From Planctomycetota bacterium (GTDB taxonomy: Bacteria; Planctomycetota; Planctomycetia; Pirellulales; Pirellulaceae), in the NCBI GenBank assembly GCA_026692885.1, contig JAPLNJ010000592.1, positions 1 through 64,000 on the forward strand: a stretch of 64,000 bases of DNA, given 5' to 3'. Numbering within the stretch: position 1 is the first letter of the stretch; the number at the start of each line of letters is the position of its first letter. Shown in pieces: positions 35,397-45,407 of this stretch. The notes under the pieces are model-generated. The model did not search any database. It saw only the letters and a program-made list of their open reading frames with translations, and was not told the DNA's origin. The position numbers were made by a program, and so were the translations under genes.

Positions 35397-36395
35397 ATGA
35401 AGACCCTTTTCCTCGGTATTGCGATCTACGGCTTCGCGTCGCTGGCTTGCGGGCAATCGCTCTCCGATCTGAAAGCACACTACAGCGGCCAAACCGAATG
35501 GGATGCCCCGGCCGGCAGCTTGACCTTCGTCTCCTCCGGAACGATCGATTTCCAACGGGACAAGGAAATGTCGGGCATTTGGACGGTGCCGCCGGAGGTG
35601 CAGCGGATTGCCATTGCGGCCGGCGTTCGGGTCACCGGCCAGTTCACCTTCAATCACGACTGCACCGTCGAGGGACGCGATTGGCAGACGTCGGTGCTCT
35701 ACGGCACGGACACCCCGGCCTTATTGCACGACCGGAAACTGGACGACGGCGGCGAATGCATGCCCTACTCGGCCTTGTTCGCGCAGGGCAAAATCGACGT
35801 CCACGTGAAGAATTTGACGACCCTCAACCCGATTGGGTACATGTGGACCGGGGTAGGCGGCGCCCGGCTCCATCTCGACCACGTCCGTGGGATCGACAAC
35901 CGCGGCGGCTGGCACAATCACAGCGACGGCATCCAAGGCGGTCGCGGCTGCACGGTTCGCCACTGCTACCTGGAGACCGGCGACGACGCGATCAAGGTCT
36001 ACAGCGACATCGTCGTGGAAGACACGACGATCAAGATGATTCAGAACTGTGTCCCGATCCAGCTTGGCTGGGGCAATTACGGCAGCGGCGCTCAGGGCGT
36101 GTTTCGCAACCTGACGATCATCGGCGAGCGGGGCCGTGGTCGCGTCCCACCTGTCATCGAAGGAACCCACGGCAAGTACCGGAAGACGATCAAGATCGAC
36201 GGGCTGGTCGTGAACAACCCCAACAGCGCGCTGGTACGCCTCCACGAAGAAGACATGGAACTCGAACTGACGATCACCAGCGCCGACATCACCGTGAAGC
36301 AGTTCGCGTACGAGTCGCCGGGGGTGTGCCGCAGCGTCATCAACGGCTCCCAGGAGCAGAAGAACCGCTACCCGGCCGAGAAGCCCAATCCCTGA
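35397..36395 (+). CDS. Secreted right-handed beta-helix protein (GH28/GH49-like)
   Basis: 332 residues. Signal peptide of about 19 (MKTLFLGIAIYGFASLACG). Beta-helix repeats contain NHSDGIQGGRG and LETGDDAIKVYSDIVVEDTTI, which match the Asp-containing strands of polygalacturonase and dextranase folds. The GHG and R-I-K signatures of true GH28 pectinases are not visible, so GH49-type or an uncharacterised beta-helix glycosidase is as likely. RBS GGGAGGAG is seven bases before ATG. Its stop overlaps the RBS of the next gene, which suggests cotranscription. Confidence 0.72.
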   Translation: MKTLFLGIAIYGFASLACGQSLSDLKAHYSGQTEWDAPAGSLTFVSSGTIDFQRDKEMSGIWTVPPEVQRIAIAAGVRVTGQFTFNHDCTVEGRDWQTSVLYGTDTPALLHDRKLDDGGECMPYSALFAQGKIDVHVKNLTTLNPIGYMWTGVGGARLHLDHVRGIDNRGGWHNHSDGIQGGRGCTVRHCYLETGDDAIKVYSDIVVEDTTIKMIQNCVPIQLGWGNYGSGAQGVFRNLTIIGERGRGRVPPVIEGTHGKYRKTIKIDGLVVNNPNSALVRLHEEDMELELTITSADITVKQFAYESPGVCRSVINGSQEQKNRYPAEKPNP

Positions 36396-36411
36396 AAGGA
36401 GCGTGTTGCCA

Positions 36412-37902
36412 ATGATCGCCCACGACCGGAACGAGCGGACCGTGGCCTATCGCCTGTCGCTGACACTGATTTTCGTCGTTAGCCCGGCCGTTTTGCTCGG
36501 CGCGGAGGTTTCTGCTGAGCGGATGCGGCAGGTCTACGAGGAGGTCGAGACGCCATTCAAATACGGCGTTGTAATCCGCGGCGAGGACCACAGACCGGTC
36601 GACTGTCCCAGCGTGTTCCGCGTCGACAAGAAGTGGTACATGATCTACGTCTGCATGAACAAAGTTGGCTACGAGACCCACTTGGCCGAGAGCGACGATC
36701 TGCTGAGTTGGAGAACCCTCGGCAAGATCATGTCCTTTCGCAAAGAGGGTTGGGATGCGTGGCAAGCCGACGGCGGCGTCGCGCTCTGCGATCCAACGTG
36801 GGGCGGTTCCTGCGAACTGCAATCGTACGACGGCAAGTACTGGATGTCGTACATCGGCGGGGCATTGCAGGGCTACGAGACCGACCCGTTGGCGATCGGT
36901 ATGGCGTGGACGCAGACGCCGACTGCGGTGCACGAGTGGAACCGCATCCCGGAAAACCCCGTGCTCAGCCGCGAGCAACCGGACGTGCGTGAGTTTGAAA
37001 AGGAAACGCTCTACAAGAGCCAGATCATCTGGGACAAAGCGGAAACGCTCGGGGCTCCGTTTGTGATGTACTACAACGGCAAGCTCCGCGGCGGCTACGA
37101 ACGGATCGGAATGGCCGTTTCCAAGGACATGCGCCACTGGCAGCGATACGGCCGCGAGCCGGTTGTCGCCAACGGCGAGGACAAGCAGCATGGGATCAGC
37201 GGCGACCCGCAGATCGTGCGGCTGGGCGATCTGTGGGTGATGTTCTATTTCGGAGCCTTCTGGAAACCCGGCGCGTTTGATACGTTTGCCTGCTCCAGCG
37301 ACCTCGTCCACTGGACCAAGTGGGAAGGCCCGCACCTCGTGGAACCTTCGCAGCCTTGGGACCAGACGTATGCGCACAAACCGTGGCTGCTGAAGCACGA
37401 GGGCGTCGTGTACCACTTCTATTGTGCCTGCGGCGACAAGGGACGCGTCATCGCGCTGGCCACCTCGAAGGAGTTCCCGCCTCCGCCCGTCGTGAAACGC
37501 ATTCCACCAGGTTGTCTCGATGCGGTCCACGTGGCCGACGACGACGCCTGGGAGCCGCTGGGCGACAAGACCAGCACCGGCGGGGGCCCCGAAGGCAAGG
37601 TCTATCGGCATGCCTTGCCGGGCGGCTGGTTCAGTTGGCAGCTCGCAGTGCAGCCGGGCCGCGCGAACCGGCTGGTATGTACCTACTGGGGCGGCGATCC
37701 CGATCGAGCGTTCGACATCCTGATCGACGGCGTGAAGCTCGCGACACAGACCGTCAACCGCGACCGCCCCGGCCAGTTCTTCGACGTGGAGTACGCGATT
37801 CCGGCGGAACTCATCCGCGACAAGCAGCACGTCACGATCAAGTTCCAGGCCCATCCCGGCCATGTGGCGGGCGGGGTCTACGGGTGCAAAATCCCCGAGT
37901 GA
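36412..37902 (+). CDS. GH43/GH130-like five-bladed propeller glycosidase with C-terminal beta domain
   Basis: 496 residues with a signal peptide to about Gly30. Propeller motifs: KYGVVIRGEDHRPVDCPSVF with the first Asp, WYMIYVCMN, HLAESDDLLSW, MYYNGKLRGGYERIGMA and [19 protein letters not shown]. The C-terminal domain (about 400-496; LVCTYWGGDPDRAFDILIDG, HVTIKFQAHPGHVAGGVYG) resembles the DUF6805-type module of GH127 enzymes. Probably releases a terminal sugar from side chains; family number uncertain. ATG 36412 uses AAAGGAG upstream; a TTG at 36403 is less likely. A frameshifted paralogue lies next door. Confidence 0.78.
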   Translation: MIAHDRNERTVAYRLSLTLIFVVSPAVLLGAEVSAERMRQVYEEVETPFKYGVVIRGEDHRPVDCPSVFRVDKKWYMIYVCMNKVGYETHLAESDDLLSWRTLGKIMSFRKEGWDAWQADGGVALCDPTWGGSCELQSYDGKYWMSYIGGALQGYETDPLAIGMAWTQTPTAVHEWNRIPENPVLSREQPDVREFEKETLYKSQIIWDKAETLGAPFVMYYNGKLRGGYERIGMAVSKDMRHWQRYGREPVVANGEDKQHGISGDPQIVRLGDLWVMFYFGAFWKPGAFDTFACSSDLVHWTKWEGPHLVEPSQPWDQTYAHKPWLLKHEGVVYHFYCACGDKGRVIALATSKEFPPPPVVKRIPPGCLDAVHVADDDAWEPLGDKTSTGGGPEGKVYRHALPGGWFSWQLAVQPGRANRLVCTYWGGDPDRAFDILIDGVKLATQTVNRDRPGQFFDVEYAIPAELIRDKQHVTIKFQAHPGHVAGGVYGCKIPE

Positions 37903-37911
37903 CCGGCTTGA

Positions 37912-37961
37912 CCGCGTCGCTCGCTCCGCTGGGCCGATGGCCCAGCAACAACCCGACGCGG
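37912..37961. repeat. Nested hairpin between the two propeller-glycosidase genes
   Basis: Outer arms CCGCGTCG (37912-37919) and CGACGCGG (37954-37961) enclose a perfect inner hairpin CTGGGCC-GAT-GGCCCAG (37929-37945). There is no T-run. A possible REP element or transcript-stability structure just after the stop at 37902. Confidence 0.6.
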
Positions 37962-38003
37962 CATACAATGAAAATGCTGGCAACCGGGAACTGGAAAACG
38001 AAC

Positions 38004-39150
38004 ATGAATGCTAAACGAACAATGCCCGGCATGCTGATCCTCGGAGTGCTCGCCGGCAGTTCCTTGGCGGCGGCGGAGCCCGCGCGCCGCGAGATCCTAC
38101 CGGCGATCAGTGGCGGCAAGGACGTACCCGCCGAGGTGATGAAGAACATCTACCAGGAAGTGCGCACGCCGCACAAATACGGAGTGATTCTCAAGGCGGA
38201 GGGTACGGATGCCTGCGTGGATGCTCCACAGATTTTCCGGCATGCCGGCAAGTGGTACATGATGTACATCACGATCAACAGTGGATGCCCCGGGTATGAG
38301 ACGATGCTGGCCGTCAGCGACGATCTGCTGGCATGGAAGCCGCTGGGGAAGATCCTCCCGTTTCGTAAAGACGCCTGGGATTGCATGCAGGCCGCTGGGT
38401 ACTTTGCGTTGCAGGACACCGCCTGGGACGGCTCGTTATGAGCTGGGCACGCACGACGGCAAATACTGGCTCTGCTACTTCGGCGGCAACCGCAAGGGCT
38501 ACGAACCCGACCCGCTGATGATCGGCATGGCCTGGACCACCGACCCGACCAGGCCCGAACCTTGGACCCGGCTGGACGCCCCGGTCCTCTCGGGCGATCA
38601 GCCCGACAGCCGGTATTGGGAGAAGCTCACGCTCTTCCAAGGGTACATCCTCCACGATCAGGCCCGGTCGCTGGGGTTCCCGTATGTGATGTATTACAAC
38701 GCCAGAAGCAACCATGATTCGTACGAACGCATTGGGATGGCCCTCTCGCAGGACATGCGGACCTGGTTGCGCTACGGCCGCGATCCGGTGATCGATCACG
38801 GCCGCGGGCTTGCGGGCGCCGCGCAGGTGGTTCGCATCGGCGATGTCTGGGTGTTGTTCTACTTCGGCGCGTTCTATAAGCCCGGGGCCTTCGACACCTT
38901 CGCCTGCTCCTACGACTTGGTTCACTGGACGAAGTGGACGGGGCCGAACCTGGTCGAGCCGTCCGAGCCGTGGGACAAGACCTATGCCCACAAGCCCTGG
39001 ATGGTGAAGTACAAGGGCGTCGCGTATCACTTTTACTGCGCCGTGGGCGATCAAGGACGGGTCATTGCCTTGGCGACGTCGGGAGAACTCCCGCCGCAGC
39101 CGGCTGTCAAGAGCGTTCCTGCGGGCGAGAGCTGCAAGACCCCAAGGTAA
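38004..39150 (+). pseudogene. Frameshifted paralogue of the propeller glycosidase
   Basis: It starts with signal peptide MNAKRTMPGMLILGVLAGSS and aligns with the upstream gene: TPHKYGVILKAEGTDACVD, WYMMYITIN, LAVSDDLLAWKPLGKIL. At 38436-38437 one extra T (GGCTCGTTATGAG) shifts the frame, and TGA follows at once (AWDGSL-stop). Removing that T restores DGSYELGTHDGKYWLCYF, matching the paralogue's GGSCELQSYDGKYW, and the frame continues to 39150. The C-terminal beta module of the first copy is missing here. It could be a true mutation or a base-call error; everything else is intact. Confidence 0.85.
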
Positions 39151-39221
39151 TCTCTCCATGGTCTGAGCGGCCTGTCACGATCGAACATCAGGCCCGCCGT
39201 GGGAGGCCGTTGAAAGGAATT

Positions 39222-42200
39222 ATGATGCGCAACAAAGTGAAGACCATTGCGCTGGCGATGGCTCTTGCTGGTTTCGGAATCTCGGGCGTAGTTCGCGGAC
39301 AGGCTTCGATCGAGCGGGCGTTCACCCAGCCGCCCGCCGAGGCCCGGCCGTGGTGCTACTGGTACTGGATGAACGGCAACGTGACCCGCGAAGGCGTCGT
39401 CGCCGACCTGCAGGCCATGCACGACGTAGGCATCGGCGGCGTGTTCCTGATGGATATCGGCATTCATCCGGCCGGGCCGGTGGCCTACCGCAGCCAGCAG
39501 TGGTACGAGTCGGTAAAACTGGCTGTCAGCGAGGCCAAGCGACTCGGCATCCAGGTCAGCTTTCATTGCCCCGGCTGGTCGGCCAGCGGCGGGCCGTGGG
39601 TTACGCCGGAAATGGCCATGCAGGAACTGACCTGGTCGGAGATGCGGGTTGACGGCGGCCGCGAAATCTCCGTCGCATTGCCGCCGCCGCCACGGAAGCT
39701 CGACGTCTACCGCGACATCGCCGTGCTGGCCTTTCCGATGCGCATGGGCGACGACTGGACACTGCGCGATCTCAAGCCGCAAGTGCTCGACGGCGACGGC
39801 AAACCGGTCCCCAACGCCTGGGCCGCGTTCGACGCCGATACCAACACCACGGCTACACTCCCCTCGACGTTCGACCTGCTGTTCGACCGGCCGATCCAAG
39901 TCCGTTCGCTATGGATCCGCGCCGCAGTGGCAAGCGGCAGCTTTCATGCAAGACTCTTGGCCTGGGATGATGCGCAGGATACTTTTCGCCCCGCGGGCGA
40001 AGTCCGTTCCAACACCTCGGGCCCGTTTTCCTCGCAGATCGGCGCTACCGGCTTCCCAGCCGTAAAGGCCAGAAAGTTCCGGCTGCAGATCGAGACGCCC
40101 CGACCCGACAAAAGGGCAATCCTCGAAGAGATTGACCTCCGCGGCAGCTACCGCGATCCGCAATGGGTGGCCAAGACCGGCTTCGCCACGGATCACGTCG
40201 TGGCCGATCCCAAGGCGGAACAGCCGCAGCCGGGCGACGTCATTCCGCTCGATCAGGTCGTCGATCTGACCAAGAACCTCGGGCTCGACGGCCGGATTGC
40301 CTGGTCGGCGCCGGCAGGCCGGTGGACGATCCTCCGGCTGGGCCACACGCCGACGGGCATCAAGATCTCGCCGGCGCCCCGTGGCGGCGATGGGCTGGAG
40401 TGCGACAAGCTGAGCCGCGAGGCGGCCGATTTCCACTACGACCATTTCCTGACGCCGTTGCTGAAGGAACTTGGGCCTGACTTGAAAAAAGCTCTGGCCT
40501 GCCAGCACGTCGACAGCTACGAGGCGGGCTGGCAGAACTGGACCAAGACCTTTCCGCAGGAGTTTCAGGCCCGGCGCGGCTACAGCCTGACGAAATACTT
40601 GCCGGCCCTGACAGGCCGCATCGTCGGCGACATGGCAACCACGGACAAGTTCCTCTGGGACTTCCGCCGCACGATCGGCGATCTCTACGCCGATTGCCAC
40701 TACGGACGCCTCGCCGAACGCAGCCACCAGGATGGCTTGTGCTTTTCCACCGAGCCGTACGGCGGGCCCTTCGAGTTCGTCCAGGTCGGCACGCGGGCCG
40801 ATCATCCGATGGTCGAGTTTTGGCTACCGACTCAGCCGGAAGGCCACAAGCCGGCGTTTCCTGGCGTTTTTTCTGGCCATATCACGGGCCAGCGGATCAT
40901 CGGGGCCGAGGCGTTCACGTCCGGCCCGCCGGAGGAGAAATGGAATAGCCATCCGTATTCGCTCAAGGCACTCGGCGATTTCATCTGGACGACGGGCGTC
41001 AATCGGTTCGTGATCCACGTCTCGGCCCAGCAACCGCTAATCGGCGAACACCTGAAACCCGGCCTGACCTGCGGGGTCAATGGGATTCACTTCGATCGCG
41101 GCAACTCTTGGTTTCAGCAGGGCCGCGCGTGGATCGAGTATCTCGCACGCAGCCAAGCCCTGCTCCAGCAAGGCCAGCATGTGGCCGACGTGCTGTACTT
41201 CCAAGGCGACGATTCACCGCACGGCACAGGCCCGTTCCATCCGGGACTGCCGGAGGGATATGACTTCGATGGCTGCGGCGGCGAAACGCTTACACAACTC
41301 ATGGTCAAAAACGGCCTGATCGTGTTGCCACACGGCAAGACTTACCGCTATCTCGTGCTGCCCCACGACGGGCAAGTGACCACCGCCTCGTTGGAGAAAG
41401 TTGCGGCGCTATTGCGCGAAGGGGCGACGCTTGTGGGCAGCCGCCCGGGAGACTCGCCGAGCTTGGCCGATACGCCGCGCCAGAATCGGCGTGCCGACCT
41501 GCTGCGTGAACTCTGGGGCGACGCCCCGCGGCCGTCCGACAGTCGGGCCGTCGGACAGGGCCGTCTGCTGTGGGGACGACCATTCGCCGAGATCCTGGCC
41601 GCTGACCAACTCCCGCCGGACTTCGCCTACGACGACGAGGCCGGCCTGGTGCTGCACGCCGTTCATCGCCAGGTCGCCGACAACGACGTGTACTTCGTCG
41701 CCAACGCCAGTCAGCGTTCGAGTTGGATCGATTGCCGTTTTCGCGTCTCCAATAAGACTCCCGAGCTTTGGCAAACCGACACCGGTCACCGCGAGCCGGC
41801 GGTCCTGTTCTCGCAGGATGGCCCGGTGACGCGGGTGCCCATATTTTTCGAGCCGGCCGGTTCGGTTTTCGTCGTGTTCCGGCCCGGACCGACAAGTGTT
41901 CATGCGACCGACTTCCGGTTCTCCGCAAGCGTCGGCGCGGCCCAAGCGGCCCCGCTGCGCATCGTGCGGGCCGCGTATGGCCCGCCGAACGACGCGGCTC
42001 GGACGCGGGACGTGACGGAGCAACTGAGCAAGCACGTCAAGGACGGCCGGCTCCGCTTTCGCGCCTTCACCGTCCTGGCTGGCGATCCGGCCCCCGGTGT
42101 GCGGAAGGAGCTGCGAGTCGAGTACGAACTCGGCGGCGTCCTCCACACCGTCGCTCCAAAGGACGGCGAATTGCTGCTCCTGCCGGAACCCACAGGAACG

Positions 42201-42908
42201 CTTGGCGGCCAACTGGTCTGTGACGGCAACCGCACGGTTTTGCGAGCGTGGCAACCCGGCCGGTTTGAAGTGAAATGGAGCACGGGAGAAACTCGCAACG
42301 TCGACGTGCCCACGATTCCCGCCCCCGTTTCCGCCGCCGGACTATGGGAACTGTCTTTTCCGCCCGGGTGGGACGCGCCGGAGCACGTGACGTTGCCGAA
42401 GCTAATCTCCTGGCCGGAGCACACCGATCCGGGAGTGCGATTCTTCTCCGGTACCGCCACGTACCGCACGAGGCTCGACATCCCGCAGGACCGTTTTGTC
42501 ATGGGACAGTCCTTGCACTTGAACCTGGGCGACGTGCAGGTCATTGCCGAGGTCAAGCTGAACGGACAAGACTTGGGCATCCTCTGGAATCCACCGTTCC
42601 GCGTGGACGTGACCAAGCTCGCGCGGCCGGGCGCCAATGACCTGGAAGTCCGCGTGACCAACCTTTGGCCCAACCGCCTGATTGGCGACGAGCAATATCC
42701 CGACGACTGCTCCATCGACGGCAAGTGGACGAGCGGCGGCATCCGCGCTTGGCCGGAGTGGCTGCTTCGCGGCCAACCGCGGCCCGAGCCTCGCCGCCTG
42801 ACCTTCGCCGCGCTCAAACACTGGAGCAAAGACGACCGCCTGCTTCCCTCGGGACTGCTTGGCCCCGTGACCGTCGTGACGGCCGTCGAGCGGGACTTGG
42901 CTCCTTGA
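39222..42908 (+). CDS. GH106-like alpha-L-rhamnosidase
   Basis: 1228 residues. Signal peptide [20 protein letters not shown]... The N-terminal catalytic region starts with [18 protein letters not shown] and [11 protein letters not shown], the hallmark opening of GH106. Then [51 protein letters not shown] ([15 protein letters not shown]) and [13 protein letters not shown]-terminal galactose-binding-like sandwich: [47 protein letters not shown]. It should remove terminal alpha-L-rhamnose from pectin (RG-I/RG-II), ulvan-type or similar glycans. RBS AAAGGAATT before ATG 39222; an ATG at 39225 is equivalent. Confidence 0.85.
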   Translation: MMRNKVKTIALAMALAGFGISGVVRGQASIERAFTQPPAEARPWCYWYWMNGNVTREGVVADLQAMHDVGIGGVFLMDIGIHPAGPVAYRSQQWYESVKLAVSEAKRLGIQVSFHCPGWSASGGPWVTPEMAMQELTWSEMRVDGGREISVALPPPPRKLDVYRDIAVLAFPMRMGDDWTLRDLKPQVLDGDGKPVPNAWAAFDADTNTTATLPSTFDLLFDRPIQVRSLWIRAAVASGSFHARLLAWDDAQDTFRPAGEVRSNTSGPFSSQIGATGFPAVKARKFRLQIETPRPDKRAILEEIDLRGSYRDPQWVAKTGFATDHVVADPKAEQPQPGDVIPLDQVVDLTKNLGLDGRIAWSAPAGRWTILRLGHTPTGIKISPAPRGGDGLECDKLSREAADFHYDHFLTPLLKELGPDLKKALACQHVDSYEAGWQNWTKTFPQEFQARRGYSLTKYLPALTGRIVGDMATTDKFLWDFRRTIGDLYADCHYGRLAERSHQDGLCFSTEPYGGPFEFVQVGTRADHPMVEFWLPTQPEGHKPAFPGVFSGHITGQRIIGAEAFTSGPPEEKWNSHPYSLKALGDFIWTTGVNRFVIHVSAQQPLIGEHLKPGLTCGVNGIHFDRGNSWFQQGRAWIEYLARSQALLQQGQHVADVLYFQGDDSPHGTGPFHPGLPEGYDFDGCGGETLTQLMVKNGLIVLPHGKTYRYLVLPHDGQVTTASLEKVAALLREGATLVGSRPGDSPSLADTPRQNRRADLLRELWGDAPRPSDSRAVGQGRLLWGRPFAEILAADQLPPDFAYDDEAGLVLHAVHRQVADNDVYFVANASQRSSWIDCRFRVSNKTPELWQTDTGHREPAVLFSQDGPVTRVPIFFEPAGSVFVVFRPGPTSVHATDFRFSASVGAAQAAPLRIVRAAYGPPNDAARTRDVTEQLSKHVKDGRLRFRAFTVLAGDPAPGVRKELRVEYELGGVLHTVAPKDGELLLLPEPTGTLGGQLVCDGNRTVLRAWQPGRFEVKWSTGETRNVDVPTIPAPVSAAGLWELSFPPGWDAPEHVTLPKLISWPEHTDPGVRFFSGTATYRTRLDIPQDRFVMGQSLHLNLGDVQVIAEVKLNGQDLGILWNPPFRVDVTKLARPGANDLEVRVTNLWPNRLIGDEQYPDDCSIDGKWTSGGIRAWPEWLLRGQPRPEPRRLTFAALKHWSKDDRLLPSGLLGPVTVVTAVERDLAP

Positions 42909-42933
42909 AGCGATGGGAAACGCGGAGAAGCTT

Positions 42934-44544
42934 ATGCAAGCATCACGGTTCAAACGGATGGTATTCCGCGGGAGACTCGGTGTCTGCCGGTCCCTGGGCT
43001 GGCTGCTTGCCGGCACGGTTCTGGCAGGATGGGCCCGGGCCGATGTCCGACTGTCGGGCGTGTTTGGAGATCGCATGGTGCTGCAGCGCGACGTGGAGGT
43101 CCCGGTTCGGGGCTGGGCGGAGCCTGGAGAAACGGTGACCGTCCAGTTCGGTGGACAAACGATCCGCGCGACGGCCGGTAGTGACGGCGTCTGGATCGCC
43201 CGCTTGGCACCGATGAAAGCTACCGCGACAGGGCAGGATCTGGTCGTTTCGGGCAGCAAGACGGTCCGGCTCTCGGACGTGTTAGTCGGCGACGTGTGGC
43301 TCTGCAGCGGCCAGTCGAACATGGGGACAGGATTCGATCGACGTCCTCCACCGCTCGATCCCGGACCGATGGATCTGCCTCAAATCCGGTACGGTGCTGT
43401 TTCGAACTTCGCCGACATCGCACCGCGGGCTGACGGAGTCGTCTTCTGGGTCGTGTCGGGCCCGAACACGGTTCCCCGCTACTCGGCGTTTCCCTGGTTC
43501 TTCGGCCAGCGGCTGCATCAGGAAGCGAAGGTCCCGATTGGGATCTTGAGAGCGTCGTGGGGCGGGGCCACGATCGAGAACTGGATGTCGCCAGACGGAC
43601 TGCGCCAGGTGGATGAACTCAAGCCGCTGTACCGGGACTACGAAATCCGCTTGAAGGAGTACGAAGACAGTCTGCCCAGGAATACGAAGCTGTTGGAGGA
43701 TTGGGTGCAGGCCGCGGCCCTGGCCCGCACGACCGGGACCATCATTCCGCCCATTCCGTACATCAATCCGCATCCTGTGAATGCGCCGCCGGGCAAGACG
43801 GGCTACTTCTGCATGTACTACGGCATGATCGACTACCTGACCCGGTTTCCGATCAAGGGCGTGGCCTGGTACCAGGGCGAGTCCAATGGCGACGACGGCC
43901 CCAGCTACACCCACAAGCTGCGTGCGCTGATCGGGGGCTGGCGCCAGGCGTGGAATCAGCCCGAACTGCCGTTCTACTTCGTGCAACTTCCGAATCTCGG
44001 CGGCGCCTGCGGCCTGCCGGAGCAACCGCTCAAGGGCTGGTCGCTGCTACGTGAGGCGCAAGCCCGTGCCCTGGCGATCCCGCACACGGGCATGGCGGTG
44101 ACAATCGACTGCGGCGAGGAGGACCTGCACCCGCGGAACAAGTTCGACATGGCCCGTCGTCTAGCGGCTGTCGCGTTGGCGAACACCTACGGCTTGAAGG
44201 TCGAACACAGCGGGCCGGTCTTCAAGGGCGCCGACTTCAAGGACGGCAAGGTCACTCTGCACTTCGACCACGTCGGCGCCGGCTTGATGGTCGGCAAGAA
44301 GTTAGGCACCGAGCCAGCGGCGGAAGTTCCGCACGGCCAACTGCAGGAATTTGCGATCGCGGGGTCGGACAAGCGATTCTACTCCGCCGACGCGGTCATC
44401 GCAGCTGACACCGTCGTGGTCTCGTCTGATCAGGTACCGCAACCCGCCGCCGTGCGCTACGCCTGCACGTTCAATCCGGCCGGGAACAAGCTCTACGGCC
44501 GCAACGGCCTGCCGGCCGCCCCGTTCCGGACGGACAATTGGTGA
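42934..44544 (+). CDS. Sialate O-acetylesterase-like SGNH hydrolase
   Basis: 536 residues with a signal peptide ending near Ala36. N-terminal beta domain LSGVFGDRMVLQRDVEVPV; block I LCSGQSNM with Ser128; SWGGATIENWMS; block V-type YQGESN; and the catalytic Asp/His region GEEDLHPRNK. A complete member of the sialate/acetylxylan-type esterase family, and a close relative of the gene at the left edge. It deacetylates sugars so that glycosidases can act. ATG 42934 has GGAG six bases before it; ATG 42913 is in frame with a weaker site. Last gene before the convergent two-component system. Confidence 0.88.
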   Translation: MQASRFKRMVFRGRLGVCRSLGWLLAGTVLAGWARADVRLSGVFGDRMVLQRDVEVPVRGWAEPGETVTVQFGGQTIRATAGSDGVWIARLAPMKATATGQDLVVSGSKTVRLSDVLVGDVWLCSGQSNMGTGFDRRPPPLDPGPMDLPQIRYGAVSNFADIAPRADGVVFWVVSGPNTVPRYSAFPWFFGQRLHQEAKVPIGILRASWGGATIENWMSPDGLRQVDELKPLYRDYEIRLKEYEDSLPRNTKLLEDWVQAAALARTTGTIIPPIPYINPHPVNAPPGKTGYFCMYYGMIDYLTRFPIKGVAWYQGESNGDDGPSYTHKLRALIGGWRQAWNQPELPFYFVQLPNLGGACGLPEQPLKGWSLLREAQARALAIPHTGMAVTIDCGEEDLHPRNKFDMARRLAAVALANTYGLKVEHSGPVFKGADFKDGKVTLHFDHVGAGLMVGKKLGTEPAAEVPHGQLQEFAIAGSDKRFYSADAVIAADTVVVSSDQVPQPAAVRYACTFNPAGNKLYGRNGLPAAPFRTDNW

Positions 44545-44576
44545 AAGGACCTGGCGAATGCCTCGACTTGTTTCGT

Positions 44577-44592
44577 GAGGATCGCGGTCCTC
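44577..44592. terminator. Possible bidirectional hairpin between convergent genes
   Basis: GAGGA-TCGCGG-TCCTC lies in the 58-base gap between the esterase stop (44544) and the response-regulator stop (44603). The position suits a shared terminator, but no T-run is present on either side. Confidence 0.3.
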
Positions 44593-44602
44593 CAGGGTGT
44601 CT

Positions 44603-45250
44603 TCAACGAAGGTCCGGTTTGTAGCGGGCGATGATCTCGCGGCGGCTGCGGACGTGCAGCTTCTCGTAGATCCGCTGGACGTACGTGCCCACCGTCGAGA
44701 CCTTGATACTCAACTCGCCGGCAATCTCCTTGTACGACAGACCGGCCACCAGGAGTTCCAGAATCTCCTGTTCCCGCGCGCCGAGCGCGGCATCCTCCAC
44801 CGCCACGCTGACCGCAGGCGGCGGCGCCGGACCACGAAAGACGTCGATCACCTTGCGCGCGATAGTCCGGCTCATCGGCACCCCGCCGGCGCGAATCTCG
44901 CGAATGGCCTCCAACAGTTTGTCAGGCATCACCGGTTTCACCAGGTAGCCGTGCGCCCCGGCAGCCAGCGCTTGAAAGATTGTCTCCGGGTCCTGGTAGA
45001 CCGTTAGCATGATGATCTGCGTTCCGGGCAGTTGCGGGGCCAGCCGCGCGACGCATTCGACCCCGCTGAGATCCGGCAGATTCACGTCCATGACGATCAC
45101 GTCCGGGCGAAGCGCCGGCAGCGACTCCAGCGCGTCAGTCCCCTTGGCAAAAGCGCCCACACATTGGCAGTCTGCGGCACAGGCAAGCACCTCTTTCAGC
45201 ACCCGGCGAATCCGGGAGTCGTCTTCCACCACGGCCACATTGATAGTCAT
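44603..45250 (-). CDS. NarL/FixJ-family response regulator
   Basis: 215 residues. Receiver domain 1-120 with acidic pocket Glu9/Asp10/Asp11, phospho-acceptor Asp55 (VIVMDVNLPD), Thr84 and Lys106 (GYLVKPV). The LuxR-type HTH is at about 150-212 (LGAREQEILELLVAGLSYKEIA, STVGTYVQRIYEKL). Start ATG 45250 with GAGGAG upstream. It pairs with the sensor kinase upstream (157-base gap containing a palindromic repeat). Likely target: genes of the surrounding polysaccharide locus. Confidence 0.93.
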   Translation of the reverse strand: MTINVAVVEDDSRIRRVLKEVLACAADCQCVGAFAKGTDALESLPALRPDVIVMDVNLPDLSGVECVARLAPQLPGTQIIMLTVYQDPETIFQALAAGAHGYLVKPVMPDKLLEAIREIRAGGVPMSRTIARKVIDVFRGPAPPPAVSVAVEDAALGAREQEILELLVAGLSYKEIAGELSIKVSTVGTYVQRIYEKLHVRSRREIIARYKPDLR

Positions 45251-45279
45251 CGCTTCTCCTCAGATTCTCCTAGGCACCG

Positions 45280-45390
45280 TTACAGCGCTGTGGCCGGTCT
45301 CCGACCGAGCCACCCGGCCGACCGCAGGTCTCCAGAATCGCAGGAGACCGCGGTCGGCGGTTCCGGCGGGGTCAGAGACCCGCGCTGACG
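45280..45390. repeat. Palindromic repeat element, copy 2, between response regulator and kinase genes
   Basis: Core arms GCCGACCGCAGGTCTCC (45317-45333) and GGAGACCGCGGTCGGC (45343-45358), the second with one base missing. The flanks AGCGCTGTGGCCGGTCTCC and GGTTCCGGCGGGGTC match copy 1 at 3585-3735 in the opposite orientation. It lies in the kinase-regulator gap and may uncouple their expression. Confidence 0.85.
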
Positions 45391-45407
45391 CGCGACAGGC
45401 AGGATGC

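Noticed and set aside
35397..36395. Firm polygalacturonase (GH28) call
   Set aside because: The GHG and R-I-K catalytic signatures are not seen; only the beta-helix and Asp-containing turns fit.
36340..37983. 547-codon minus-strand open frame
   Set aside because: It mirrors the propeller glycosidase gene with third-position GC bias and shows no RBS, signal peptide or family motif.
45280..45390. Possible CRISPR or tRNA-like structure
   Set aside because: Only single palindromic units are present, with no regularly spaced direct repeats and no tRNA arms or anticodon.
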